DNA of 64,000 nt from Bradyrhizobium sp. CSA112 (GCF_029051645.1 NZ_JAACFS010000012.1:124001-188000); one strand, 5' to 3'; shown: positions 8,257-17,390, numbered from the stretch's first letter. Notes: generated from the letters alone by a model not told the origin. Program-made: numbers and translations.

Positions 8257-8582
8257 ATGCCACTGACTCGGAATTTTCGCGATACGGTGCGGGTGCGGGC
8301 GGAGCGCGAGCCCGCCTTTCGCCGCGCGCTGTTTCAGGAGGCGGTGCAGGCCCTGCTGCAGGGCGAGACCGATCAGGGCCGCGCGGCGCTGCGGGCCTAT
8401 ATCAACGCGACTGTCGGATTCGACCGGCTGGGCGAGGTGCTTGGGCGTTCGCCGAAAAGCCTGATGCGGATGTTCGGGCCGGACGGCAACCCCACCGCCG
8501 AAATCTGCTCGGGGTCATCGGCGCGTTGCAGGAAGAGACCGGGGTGCACCTGAAGATTCGCGCGGTCACCGAGGCGGCCTGA
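8257..8582 (+). pseudogene. Frameshifted HigA-like antitoxin gene
   Basis: From the ATG at 8257 the protein reads MPLTRNFRDTVRVRAEREPA, then a helical region and ATVGFDRLGEVLGRSPKSLM, an HTH-like segment of the DNA-binding antitoxins that pair with HigB-type toxins. Around 8500-8503 the frame breaks: the current frame runs into an unrelated tail ending at 8553, whereas the +1-shifted frame continues with LLGVIGALQEETGVHLKIRA to a stop at 8582. A single missing A in the GAAATCTG run would explain it. Either the gene is decaying along with its toxin, or this is a sequencing error. Confidence 0.7.
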
Positions 8583-8685
8583 CAAGGGGTGCTCCGTGGA
8601 CGGGGCGCGTCCGGTGCTCACCGTGTCATCCAAAAATCCCCAAATCGCGTTATACTCGCTCCGGTAGCACCGGGGGAGCATCACC

Positions 8686-9960
8686 ATGCGCAACATCATC
8701 ATCTGCTGCGACGGCACCGGCAACGAGATTTCCGAGAACATCTCCAATGTGCTCAAGCTCTATCGCTGCCTGCGCAAGACGGAGAAGACGCAGCCGCGGC
8801 AGCTCGTGTTTTACGATCCGGGGGTCGGCACGCTGGAGCGGCCGGACCCGTGGCACAAGCTGAAGCAGGATTTCAACGCCATTCTCGGCCTCGCCACCGG
8901 CTATGGGCTCGATGACAACGTGCTCGCGGCCTATTCCTTCCTGGTGCACCATTATCAGGCAGGCGATGCGATCTATCTGTTCGGCTTTTCCCGCGGCGCC
9001 TATACCGTGCGGGTGCTGGCGGGGCTGATCCACAAGGTGGGGCTGATCTCGCCGGAGCAGGTCAATCTCGCAGGCTCGGGCCTGATCGCCTACAAGCAGT
9101 TCTCCAGCGATGAAGCGCCAAAGCTGCGCCTCAGCCCGAAGGCGCTGATTGACACCGGCGACGAGGACGGGCCGCTGCCGGAAGGGCCGTTCGACAACGC
9201 GGCGCAGTTCGCGCGCATCACCTCGGCGCGCTGGCCGACCATCCGCTTCGTCGGCGTCTGGGATACGGTCGCCAGCGTGATCGTGCCGCGGCCCGATCGC
9301 TTCTATTGGCCGAGCCTGGAGGAGCTGGCCTACACGATTTCTAACCCGAGCGTGCAGACGTTCCGGCAGGCGATCTCGATCGACGAGCGGCGCTGCATGT
9401 TCCGCCTCAAGAAGTGGGACGATCCGCAGACCTACAAGCACAACCGCTTCAACGATGCGCATGCCGAGCCGCAGGATATTTTGCAGGTGTGGTTCTCAGG
9501 CGTGCATGGCGATATCGGCGGCGGCTATCCGGAAAAGGAAAGCGGGCTTTCCAAATATCCGCTGCTTTGGATGATCGACGAGGCGGTTAAATGCGGGCTG
9601 CAGGTCAACCAGGCCAATGTCAACCAGCTCGCCTGGGGCATCCAGCGCAAGGGCAGCCCGTTCTCCTACGTCGCGCCTGATGTCCGCGGCGAGGTGCACA
9701 CCTCGCTCAGGAGCGCGTGGTGGATTCTCGAATACATTCCGAAGAGCGCGACCTACAGGGAATGGCCGGCGCGCAAGACCTATTTCGGCTACTACATCCC
9801 CGACGCCGAGCCGCGGCTGATCCCGGAAGGCGCCGTGATCCACGAATCCGTAGTGAAGCGGATGGACGCGATGCCGAGCTACCGGCCGGTGAATTTTCCG
9901 AACAAGTATGAAACGTGGCCGATGCCAACGCCGCCGGTGCATGCGGCGGCGGAATCGTAG
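8686..9960 (+). CDS. DUF2235 alpha/beta-hydrolase-like protein
   Basis: A 424-residue protein starting MRNIIICCDGTGNE, the standard opening of DUF2235. The nucleophile elbow is GFSRGAY with Ser102; an Asp (WDTVAS region) and a His (SGVHGDIGGGY) late in the sequence fit the remaining catalytic residues. There is no signal peptide, so it is cytoplasmic unless secreted by another route. Family members include phospholipase-like type VI effectors of the Tle1 group, but no type VI gene is near. A good ribosome binding site (GGGGGAG) precedes the ATG. It is followed by a cluster of repeats. A hydrolase fold is well supported; the substrate is unknown. Confidence 0.85.
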   Translation: MRNIIICCDGTGNEISENISNVLKLYRCLRKTEKTQPRQLVFYDPGVGTLERPDPWHKLKQDFNAILGLATGYGLDDNVLAAYSFLVHHYQAGDAIYLFGFSRGAYTVRVLAGLIHKVGLISPEQVNLAGSGLIAYKQFSSDEAPKLRLSPKALIDTGDEDGPLPEGPFDNAAQFARITSARWPTIRFVGVWDTVASVIVPRPDRFYWPSLEELAYTISNPSVQTFRQAISIDERRCMFRLKKWDDPQTYKHNRFNDAHAEPQDILQVWFSGVHGDIGGGYPEKESGLSKYPLLWMIDEAVKCGLQVNQANVNQLAWGIQRKGSPFSYVAPDVRGEVHTSLRSAWWILEYIPKSATYREWPARKTYFGYYIPDAEPRLIPEGAVIHESVVKRMDAMPSYRPVNFPNKYETWPMPTPPVHAAAES

Positions 9961-9990
9961 GGTGGGCAAAGCGCAAGCGTGCCCACCATT
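9958..9990. repeat. Palindromic repeat, family C, single arm
   Basis: GTAGGGTGGGCAAAGCGC followed by GCGTGCCCACCATT, one arm of the element that is complete at 44320-44411. It begins at the DUF2235 stop codon. Confidence 0.6.
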
Positions 9991-10013
9991 TCGCGACGTC
10001 GCTCTATCCATTC

Positions 10014-10093
10014 GTCATTGCGAGCGAAGCGAAGCAATCCATCGCGCCACAAGCGGAAACATTGCTTCGTCCGCTTCGCTCCTCGCAATGACG
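10014..10093. repeat. Inverted repeat, family D
   Basis: CGTCATTGCGAGCGAAGCGA at the left is matched by TCGCTCCTCGCAATGACG at the right, with GCAATCC / ACATTGC elements inside. Only one complete copy is seen; the left arm also recurs in part at 11571-11590. With the neighbouring C and A elements it fills most of the 470-bp gap between the DUF2235 and DUF2336 genes. Confidence 0.6.
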
Positions 10094-10115
10094 GAGCAAC
10101 ATCATCGCGCCCCTT

Positions 10116-10244
10116 CCCTTCTCCCCTTGTGGGAGAAGGTGGATCGCTGACGCGAAGCGGCAGCGAGACGGATGAGGGGTCTTTCGCCGGAGAGAACCCC
10201 TCATCCGGCGCTTCGCGCCACCTTCTCCCACAAGGGGAGAAGGA
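10116..10244. repeat. Palindromic repeat, family A, copy 2
   Basis: The same arms as at 2777-2920 (CTCCCCTTGTGGGAGAAGG and its complement), with an inner GATGAGGGG / CCCCTCATC pair. This copy is slightly shorter inside than copy 1. Confidence 0.85.
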
Positions 10245-10431
10245 AAAGCGCCGCCGAATGCTCGCAGGGGCGACAGCGAAGCCGCGCCACTCGGCCATTG
10301 GCCGACCCCCCGCAACCCTGCGGCCGCAATCCCGCCGCCTGGCGACCGAAATGGTTTACGAATCGTTCAACTCTGCTCCCTATTCTCACCCATCTGCTGC
10401 CAGAACCGGCTTGAAACGCTCAGGACGAGCG

Positions 10432-11562
10432 ATGTTGGAACGATCGATCACCGACGAGGTCGAGGCGGCCATAAAGGCCGGCTCGACGGACAAACATCTG
10501 GATGCGCTGCGGCAGGTCACCGATCTGTTCTTGCAGTCCGCCGAAGGCTATTCCGGCGAGCAGATCGAGCTGTTCGGCGACGTGCTGGAGCGGCTGATCC
10601 GGACCATCGAGCTGCGCGCGCTGGCGGATGTTTCCGCGCGCATCGCGCTTGCCGAAATGAGCACGCAGCTCGCCTCCATCAAGCAGGCGCCGCCGGCCGT
10701 GATCCGGCGCCTGGCGCACAATGACGAGATTTCGATCGCCCGTCCCGTACTGACCGAATCGGCGCGGCTGACGGCCGAGGATCTGATCGAGCTGGCAGGG
10801 ACCAAAAGCGAGCAGCATCTGCTCGCGATCTCCGGGCGCTGGTGGCTGACCGAGATCGTCACCGATGCGCTTCTGAAGCGGCATTATCCCTCCGTCAGCC
10901 GGCGGCTGGTCAGCAATCCCGGCGCGCGGATGTCGGCCAGCGGCTATGCCATCGTGCTGAAGCAGGCGGAGGGAGATCCTGATTTGGCAGTCGAGACCGG
11001 CATTCGTATCGACCTTCCCGCCGAGCAGCGCCAGCAACTGTTGAAGAGCGCCACTGAAGCCGTGCGCACGCGGCTGTTGTCGCGGGCGCCGCCGCATCTG
11101 TTCGAGGAAATCAGGAACGCGATCGCGGTCGCGGTCACCGGCGCCAACCGCGAAATGTCGCGCACGCGCGATTTCAACGCGGCCCGCCGCTTCGTCGCGG
11201 CGCTCGCCAAGCACGGCAAGCTCAACGAGCCGGCGCTGCTGGCGTTTGCGAAAGAGCGGAAATACGCTGAGACGATCGCGGCGCTTGCTGTCTTGTCGGG
11301 CTCGGGCATCGACGTGATCCGCCCGGTGATGCAGAGCCTGCGCAACGACGGCGTGCTGATCCCCTGCCGCGTCGCCGGCTTGAACTGGGAAACCGTTGCC
11401 GCCGTGCTCGACAGCCGCTTCTCCGCCGGCTCGATGGGCCGCCATGAGCTCGCGAAAGCGAAAGAGCAATACGGCAAGCTGACGGTCGAAAACGCCCGCC
11501 GCCTGCTGCGATTCTGGCAAGTCCGCGCCGCGGATGCCCCGCCGAGGCCGAATTTGAGTTGA
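10432..11562 (+). CDS. DUF2336 domain protein
   Basis: A 376-residue protein from the ATG at 10432, which has an AGGA ribosome binding site and gives the usual family start MLERSITDEVEAAIKAGSTD. The frame is open further upstream (ATG at 10351, and back through the repeat cluster), but those residues derive from repeat DNA. The protein is soluble, helical and repeat-like, with no enzyme motif; DUF2336 is found mainly in alphaproteobacteria and has no firm function. It stands alone between two family-A repeats. Confidence 0.8.
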   Translation: MLERSITDEVEAAIKAGSTDKHLDALRQVTDLFLQSAEGYSGEQIELFGDVLERLIRTIELRALADVSARIALAEMSTQLASIKQAPPAVIRRLAHNDEISIARPVLTESARLTAEDLIELAGTKSEQHLLAISGRWWLTEIVTDALLKRHYPSVSRRLVSNPGARMSASGYAIVLKQAEGDPDLAVETGIRIDLPAEQRQQLLKSATEAVRTRLLSRAPPHLFEEIRNAIAVAVTGANREMSRTRDFNAARRFVAALAKHGKLNEPALLAFAKERKYAETIAALAVLSGSGIDVIRPVMQSLRNDGVLIPCRVAGLNWETVAAVLDSRFSAGSMGRHELAKAKEQYGKLTVENARRLLRFWQVRAADAPPRPNLS

Positions 11563-11599
11563 GTTGATTGCGTCACTGCGAGCGAAGCGACTCTTACTT

Positions 11600-11738
11600 C
11601 CCTTCTCCCCTTGTGGGAGAAGGTGGATCGCTGACGCGCAGCGGCAGCGAGACGGATGAGGGGTCTGTCTCCGCGGAGAGAACCCCTCATCCGCCTTCGC
11701 TGTCGCGAAGGCACCTTCTCCCACAAGGGGAGAAGGAA
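11600..11738. repeat. Palindromic repeat, family A, copy 3
   Basis: Third copy of the CTCCCCTTGTGGGAGAAGG palindrome. It fills the space between the convergent DUF2336 and flavin oxidoreductase genes and lies about 10 bases from the stop codon of the latter. Confidence 0.85.
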
Positions 11739-11747
11739 GAAAAAGAA

Positions 11748-12860
11748 CTACCTTGTCCCGAACGTCGTCGCGCCAAACAGCGCCTTCTGCGTCGAGGGTT
11801 GCGAGCGCCAGTATTGCGGCGGGGCGAAAACTTCGCCGCCGAGTTCGGCCGCGGCGTGCCAGCCCCAGCGCGGGTCGTAGAGCATGGCGCGCGCGAGCGC
11901 GACCATGTCGGCCTTGCCCGAGGCCACGATCTCCTCGGCCTGCCTGGCTTCGGTGATCAGGCCGACGGCGATGGTGGGAAGGCCGGTGGCTTCCCGGATC
12001 GCCTGCGCGAACGGCACCTGGTAGCCGGGGCCGAGCGGGATCTTCTGCAGCGGCGACACGCCGCCCGAGGACGCGTCGATCCAGTCGACGCCGTGCTTCT
12101 TCAGTTCACCTGCGAATTCGATGGTCTGCGCGATATCCCAGCCACCCTCGACCCAGTCGGTGCAGGAGACGCGCAATCCCACCGGCTTGTCGTGCGGAAA
12201 CGCGTCGCGCACCGCGTCGAACACTTCGAGCGGAAAGCGCATGCGATTCTCCAAGGATCCGCCATACTGGTCGGTGCGCCGGTTGGCGATCGGCGACAGG
12301 AACTGATGCAGGAGATAGCCGTGCGCCGAGTGCACCTCGATCGCGTCGATGCCGAGCCGCTCGGCGCGCTGCGCGGCGGCCACGAAAGCGTCGCGCACGC
12401 GCTGAAGTCCCGCCGCGTCGAACGCCAGCGGCGGCGGCTCGCCGTCCTTGTGCGGGATGGCGGAAGGACCCTCCGCGCGCCAGCCGCCCTCAGTCACCGG
12501 AATCAACTGCCCGCCCTCCCATGGCGTGTGGCTCGACGCCTTGCGACCGGCATGGGCGAGCTGCATCATCACGGCGGCCTTCGAGCGCTTGCGCACCGAG
12601 GCGAGGATCGGCCTCAGCGCAGCTTCGGTGGCGTCGTTGTAGAGGCCGAGGCAGCCGGGCGTGATGCGGCCGGTCGCCTCCACCGCGGTCGCCTCGATGC
12701 AGAAGACGGCCGCCCCCGACAGCGCCAGCGAATTGATGTGGGTGAAGTGCCAGTCGCTGGCCTCGCCATCGACAGCGGAATACTGGCACATCGGCGCCAC
12801 CATGATGCGGTTGGCAAGGTTAAGGCCGCGCAGCTTGATCGGGGTAAACAAAGCGCTCAT
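11748..12860 (-). CDS. NADH:flavin oxidoreductase, old yellow enzyme / YqjM type
   Basis: A 370-residue (beta/alpha)8 flavoprotein starting MSALFTPIKLRGLNLANRIM at 12860. Conserved features are the early MVAPMCQYS (Cys of the YqjM branch), AHAGRKAS, the substrate-binding HSAHGYLLHQFLSP and the late FMN-phosphate segment (ADMVALARAMLYDPRW). It reduces activated C=C bonds with NAD(P)H through FMN; the native substrate is not predictable. An upstream in-frame extension to 12923 lacks family similarity. It is transcribed alone, converging on the DUF2336 gene. Confidence 0.9.
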   Translation of the reverse strand: MSALFTPIKLRGLNLANRIMVAPMCQYSAVDGEASDWHFTHINSLALSGAAVFCIEATAVEATGRITPGCLGLYNDATEAALRPILASVRKRSKAAVMMQLAHAGRKASSHTPWEGGQLIPVTEGGWRAEGPSAIPHKDGEPPPLAFDAAGLQRVRDAFVAAAQRAERLGIDAIEVHSAHGYLLHQFLSPIANRRTDQYGGSLENRMRFPLEVFDAVRDAFPHDKPVGLRVSCTDWVEGGWDIAQTIEFAGELKKHGVDWIDASSGGVSPLQKIPLGPGYQVPFAQAIREATGLPTIAVGLITEARQAEEIVASGKADMVALARAMLYDPRWGWHAAAELGGEVFAPPQYWRSQPSTQKALFGATTFGTR

Positions 12861-12980
12861 GGGGGATCCGCACCGGGAGGAAAGCGACCCGCAATATCTA
12901 GCGAGCCGCTCGGCGCTCCTCAACCCGCTCCGGCTGCAACCCTGCCGGGCGATTCATCGCAGGCGACGCCACCGGCAACG

Positions 12981-14048
12981 TCACTCCACCAGCGTGAATT
13001 GCAGCAGCAGATTGCGCTGGATCATCGAGAAATTGTCGTCGGAGATCAGCGTCAGCACCGTGTCGCCCTCCGGCGTGACATGGGCGTCGATGCCTTCCAT
13101 GTTGTCGATCTCGCTGCCGAGGTCGGCCTCGAAGATCGCGGGGCCGTCGACCACCGCGCCGGGCACGATGGATGCAAGCGCAATGCGCCTGATGCGGATG
13201 CCGACCCCGCCGAGCCAGGAGAATTTGCGCTCCAGCAGCAACAGCCCGCCGGACGGCAGCAGCACCGCGTCGCTGACGTCGAAATTGTCGGTGCGGCGAA
13301 TGCTGAACAGCCCCAGCGTCTTGCCGATCAGGAAGGCCGTGATGTTGCCCTGCGCGTCGAGCCCGCGTTCGGAGATCGCGATCAGCGTTCCCGCCAGCGG
13401 CAAGCCCTTCGGCACCACGACAAGCGCCTCGATTCCCTTGTTGTAGGGCAGCTTGCGCACGCCCAGCGGCAACTGAATCAACTCGCCATGCGCGCGCGTA
13501 AACCCCTTGGCGAAGTCGAAGCGCAGTATCTGATTGACGCGCTCGAGCCCGACATAGACCAGCGAACCGTCGAGCGCGATCGCCTCGGTATCGTACCAGC
13601 CGCGCGAGGTGATCGGCTTGCCGTCGGGACCAAGCACCGGCGACGCCTCGACATCGTCGAGCCCGGTCATCTCGCGGCCCTTGTAGACGATGCGCCCGGT
13701 GAACCAGCCTCCCTTGTCGCTGATCGCGATAAAGCGCTCGCCCTTGGCGTCGAGCCGCAGGCCCGACAATCCGCCGAAGCCGCGAAACCGCGAGGTCAGA
13801 ATGAGCCCGCTGCGATATTCGAGCTCGCCAAACCGCACATGCAAGCGGTCGCGGGTGTCGAACGAGGGCAGCGGCCGGGCATTGACGTCGATCGAAACCG
13901 GTGAACTGACCGAAAATTCGTCGGGAACGCTCTGCTTCGGCGGCCGCTGCACCGCCGTTTGCGCCAGCGCCGCCGCGGGCAGGGCTGCCGCCCAAAGCCC
14001 CGCCGCTGCATATTTCAGAAGGCGGCGGCGGCCTATGGGCGTGCGCAT
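12981..14048 (-). CDS. Exported esterase-like / phytase-like protein
   Basis: A 355-residue protein. The N-terminus GRRRLLKYAAAGLWAAAL is a twin-arginine-type signal followed by an ALA-type cleavage site, so export by Tat is likely. The mature part is a beta-propeller-like sequence with FGGLSGLRLD, WYDTEAIALDG and EIDNMEGIDAH segments of the phytase-like (esterase-like activity) family PF13449. The substrate is unknown. It lies 4 bases downstream of cobT on the same strand, an arrangement I recall as common in alphaproteobacteria, so the two are probably co-transcribed. Confidence 0.8.
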   Translation of the reverse strand: MRTPIGRRRLLKYAAAGLWAAALPAAALAQTAVQRPPKQSVPDEFSVSSPVSIDVNARPLPSFDTRDRLHVRFGELEYRSGLILTSRFRGFGGLSGLRLDAKGERFIAISDKGGWFTGRIVYKGREMTGLDDVEASPVLGPDGKPITSRGWYDTEAIALDGSLVYVGLERVNQILRFDFAKGFTRAHGELIQLPLGVRKLPYNKGIEALVVVPKGLPLAGTLIAISERGLDAQGNITAFLIGKTLGLFSIRRTDNFDVSDAVLLPSGGLLLLERKFSWLGGVGIRIRRIALASIVPGAVVDGPAIFEADLGSEIDNMEGIDAHVTPEGDTVLTLISDDNFSMIQRNLLLQFTLVE

Positions 14049-14052
14049 GCTC

Positions 14053-15957
14053 TCACGAATGCAGACGGCGCGGCCGGCGGTGGCCGGTGACGGGCGCGGC
14101 GCCCTGGGTCTCGCTGAACAGCTCGGCGAGCTTTTCGGTGATGGCGCCGCCGAGCTCTTCGGCGTCGACGATGGTGACCGCGCGGCGGTAGTAGCGCGTG
14201 ACGTCGTGACCGATGCCGATCGCGATCAGTTCGACCGGCGAACGGGTCTCGATCTCCTCGATGATGTGGCGCAGATGCCGCTCGAGGTAATTGCCGGGAT
14301 TGACCGACAACGTGGAATCGTCGACCGGCGCGCCATCCGAGATCATCATCAGGATCTTGCGCTGCTCGGCCCGGCCGAGCAGCCGCTTGTGCGCCCAGTC
14401 CAGCGCCTCGCCGTCGATGTTCTCCTTCAGGAGACCCTCGCGCATCATCAAGCCGAGATTTTTGCGCGAACGCCGCCACGGCGCATCGGCGGATTTGTAG
14501 ATGATATGCCTGAGATCGTTGAGCCGGCCGGGATTGGCCGGCTTGCCGGCGGCAAGCCACGCCTCGCGGGATTGCCCGCCCTTCCAGGCGCGGGTGGTGA
14601 AGCCCAAAATCTCGACCTTGACGCCGCAGCGCTCCAGCGTACGCGCGAGAATGTCGGCGCAGGTCGCCGCCACCGTGATCGGGCGGCCGCGCATCGAACC
14701 GGAATTGTCCAAAAGCAGCGTCACCACGGTGTCGCGGAAGGTCGCCTCCTTCTCGTGCATGAAGGACAGCGGATGATAGGGATCGGTGACCACCCGCGAC
14801 AGCCGCGCCGGATCGAGGATGCCTTCCTCGAGGTCGAACTCCCAGGCGCGGTTCTGCTGCGCCATCAGGCGGCGCTGCAGCCGGTTGGCGAGCCGCGCCA
14901 CGATGCCCTGCAGATGCGCGAGCTGCTTGTCGAGATAGGAGCGCAAGCGCTCCAGCTCGTCATGATCGCAGAGATCTTCGGCGGCGATGACCTCGTCGAA
15001 CTTCGGCGCAAACGCGTGGTATTCCGGCCCGCGCGGCTCGTTGGCGCCGCGCGTATTCGGCCGCGTCGCCTCGCCCGGCGTCTCGTCGTCGCCGAGCTCG
15101 CCGTCGTCGAAGGTGTCTGATGTGGAGGCCTGCGCGCTCTCCATCGCGCTCTCAGACATTTCGTCGGTGGACGCCTGCGCCTGGTCGGCGCTCATTTCCT
15201 GCGCGGCGTCGGAATCGGGCGAACCGTCGGCGCCGGACTGGTCGCTCTCGCCGTCCTGATTCTCGTCGTCGTTTTCGTCGTCATCGGCGTCGGCATCGCG
15301 GTCGTCACCAAGGTCGAGCGCCGACAGCAGATCATGCACGAGATCGCCGAACTTGGCCTGGTCCTCGGTGACGCGGCTGAGCTTGTCGAGCCGGGTCCCG
15401 ATCTTGTCTTCCAGCGCCGGGCGCCAGAGATCGACCATCTTCCTGGCAGCCGCGGGCGGCGCCAGCCCCGTCAGCCGCTCGCGCACCAGCATCGCCAGCG
15501 CATCCGACAGCGGCGCATCGGCGCGATCGGTGATCTCGTCGTATTTGCCGCGATGAAAATGATCGTCGAGCATCGCGGTGAGGTTTTTCGCAACACCCGA
15601 CATCCGGCGCGAACCGATCGCCTCGACGCGCGCCTGCTCCACCGCCTCGAACACGCCGCGCGCCTGCGGATTGCCCGGCATCAGCTTGCGATGCACCTTG
15701 GGATCGTGACAGGCGAGCTTCAGCGCGATCGAATCGGCGTGGCCGCGCACGATCGCCGCATCCCGCTTGGTCATCTTGCGGGCGGGCTCCGGCAGCCGCG
15801 CCTTGCCGGGCGCCAGACCGGGACGCTCGGCCGCGAACGTCACGTCCAGCTCCGGCGCCTTCGCGATCGCGCGCAGGCAAGAGGTCACCGCGCGCTTGAA
15901 CGGCTCGGTCGGTGCTTCCTTGGATCCGGTACGGAATTTGGAGTTCGACGTCGTCAT
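14053..15957 (-). CDS. cobT: Cobaltochelatase subunit CobT
   Basis: A 634-residue protein. An N-terminal helical domain is followed by an acidic, low-complexity linker (about residues 215-310, rich in Asp, Glu, Ser and Gln) and a C-terminal von Willebrand A domain with the MIDAS motif DNSGSMRG and a later SDGAPVDDS. With CobS it forms the AAA+ chaperone-like ring that drives cobalt insertion into hydrogenobyrinic acid a,c-diamide by CobN. The ATG at 15957 is preferred over a longer frame that begins inside a repeat element. CobN is not in the window. A family-B repeat separates it from cobS. Confidence 0.93.
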   Translation of the reverse strand: MTTSNSKFRTGSKEAPTEPFKRAVTSCLRAIAKAPELDVTFAAERPGLAPGKARLPEPARKMTKRDAAIVRGHADSIALKLACHDPKVHRKLMPGNPQARGVFEAVEQARVEAIGSRRMSGVAKNLTAMLDDHFHRGKYDEITDRADAPLSDALAMLVRERLTGLAPPAAARKMVDLWRPALEDKIGTRLDKLSRVTEDQAKFGDLVHDLLSALDLGDDRDADADDDENDDENQDGESDQSGADGSPDSDAAQEMSADQAQASTDEMSESAMESAQASTSDTFDDGELGDDETPGEATRPNTRGANEPRGPEYHAFAPKFDEVIAAEDLCDHDELERLRSYLDKQLAHLQGIVARLANRLQRRLMAQQNRAWEFDLEEGILDPARLSRVVTDPYHPLSFMHEKEATFRDTVVTLLLDNSGSMRGRPITVAATCADILARTLERCGVKVEILGFTTRAWKGGQSREAWLAAGKPANPGRLNDLRHIIYKSADAPWRRSRKNLGLMMREGLLKENIDGEALDWAHKRLLGRAEQRKILMMISDGAPVDDSTLSVNPGNYLERHLRHIIEEIETRSPVELIAIGIGHDVTRYYRRAVTIVDAEELGGAITEKLAELFSETQGAAPVTGHRRPRRLHS

Positions 15958-15971
15958 TGCCACCTCACCGC

Positions 15972-16090
15972 CGTCGTCCCTGCGAAAGCAGGGACCCATA
16001 ACCACCGGCGATCATTGTCTTCCAAACTCTGGCTCCGTCGCGCTACTGAAACGTCACGGCGTATGGGTCCCTGCGTTCGCAGGGACAACG
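15972..16090. repeat. Palindromic repeat, family B, copy 1 (inside the cobS-cobT unit)
   Basis: GTCGTCCCTGCGAAAGCAGG and its near-complement CCTGCGTTCGCAGGGAC enclose about 65 bases. It lies between cobS and cobT, which are otherwise adjacent and co-directional. Confidence 0.85.
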
Positions 16091-16101
16091 ACTACGGACG
16101 C

Positions 16102-17100
16102 CTACGAGAGCGCCACGTTCACCGAACTCTCGGGCAGTTCCGCATTGAAGCAGCGCTGATAGAATTCCGCCACCAGCGGCCGCTCCAGTTCGTCACACTT
16201 GTTGAGGAAGGTGACGCGGAAGGCAAAGCCGATGTCGCCGAAGATCTCGGAGTTCTCGGCCCAGGTGATCACCGTGCGCGGGCTCATCACCGTCGACAGA
16301 TCGCCATTGGCGAACGCGTTGCGGGTGAGATCGGCAAGGCGCACCATCTTGTTGACGATGTCGCGGCCTTCCTGCGTGCGATAGTGATGCGCCTTCGCCA
16401 GCACGATTTCGACTTCTTCGTCATGCGCCAGATAGTTCAGCGTGGTGACGATCGACCAGCGGTCCATCTGGCCCTGGTTGATCTGCTGGGTGCCGTGATA
16501 GAGGCCCGAGGTGTCGCCGAGGCCGACCGTGTTGGCGGTCGAGAACAGGCGGAACGACGGGTGCGGCTTGATCACCTTGTTCTGGTCGAGCAGCGTCAGG
16601 CGGCCGGAGACTTCCAGCACGCGCTGGATCACGAACATCACGTCAGGACGGCCGGCGTCGTATTCGTCGAACACCAGCGCGATATTGTGCTGCAGCGCCC
16701 AGGGCAGGATGCCGTCGCGGAACTCGGTCACCTGCTTGCCGTCCTTGATGACGATCGAGTCCTTGCCGACGAGATCGATACGGCTGATGTGGCTGTCGAG
16801 ATTGACGCGCACGCAGGGCCAGTTCAGCCTTGCTGCGACCTGCTCGATGTGGGTCGATTTGCCGGTGCCGTGATAGCCGGTGACCATGACGCGGCGGTTC
16901 TTGGCGAAACCGGCGAGAATCGCCAGCGTGGTGGCGCGGTCGAAGCGATAGTCCGAATCGACTTCCGGAACATGCGGGTCGACTTCGGAATAGGCCGGCA
17001 CTTCGAGATCGCTGTCGATACCGAAGACCTGGCGGACCGACACCTTCATATCGGGCAAGCCGGCAGGCTCCGTAACTTTGGTCATGGCGGCGGTCGTCAT
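16102..17100 (-). CDS. cobS: Cobaltochelatase subunit CobS
   Basis: A 332-residue AAA+ ATPase with Walker A GYHGTGKST, Walker B ALVFDEYD and a sensor region STANTVGLGD. It powers cobalt insertion in aerobic cobalamin synthesis together with CobT and CobN. The ATG at 17100 is used; a TTG one codon upstream is an alternative. It lies upstream of cobT on the same strand with a 144-bp gap occupied by a repeat. Length and motifs are normal. Confidence 0.95.
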   Translation of the reverse strand: MTTAAMTKVTEPAGLPDMKVSVRQVFGIDSDLEVPAYSEVDPHVPEVDSDYRFDRATTLAILAGFAKNRRVMVTGYHGTGKSTHIEQVAARLNWPCVRVNLDSHISRIDLVGKDSIVIKDGKQVTEFRDGILPWALQHNIALVFDEYDAGRPDVMFVIQRVLEVSGRLTLLDQNKVIKPHPSFRLFSTANTVGLGDTSGLYHGTQQINQGQMDRWSIVTTLNYLAHDEEVEIVLAKAHHYRTQEGRDIVNKMVRLADLTRNAFANGDLSTVMSPRTVITWAENSEIFGDIGFAFRVTFLNKCDELERPLVAEFYQRCFNAELPESSVNVALS

Positions 17101-17390
17101 CAATCCTCCGAGGTCCCGGGCGTTCCCGAAACCAGATCTGTTGAATGGCTGCGGATGGGGGCTAATGCAAACCTAGCAGAGAGCAACGGCCGGCAGAAGC
17201 CCGAGGCACAATCAAAGTTCCGTTGCCTTATCATTGAGATAGGCCGTGTATCAGGTTTTTGGAGGGCTGCCCTGCGAATCACGCCGCACTTTTGCCGCCT
17301 TGGCCACCCGCCAGGCACAAAACCGGCACTTTCAGCCCCTGTCCGGGCTTGGTAGCTCTGAGTTCAGCCCACCTATCGGACAGCAATGTT

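Noticed and set aside
10432..11562. Longer DUF2336 protein starting upstream in the repeat cluster
   Set aside because: The upstream residues are translated repeat DNA; the ATG at 10432 has a ribosome binding site and the family start.
11568..13904. 778-codon + strand frame across a repeat, the OYE gene and the phytase-like gene
   Set aside because: Antisense to two well-supported genes, and it begins in a palindromic repeat.
15334..17355. 673-codon + strand frame opposite cobT and cobS
   Set aside because: Antisense shadow of CobT and CobS, both with clear motifs.
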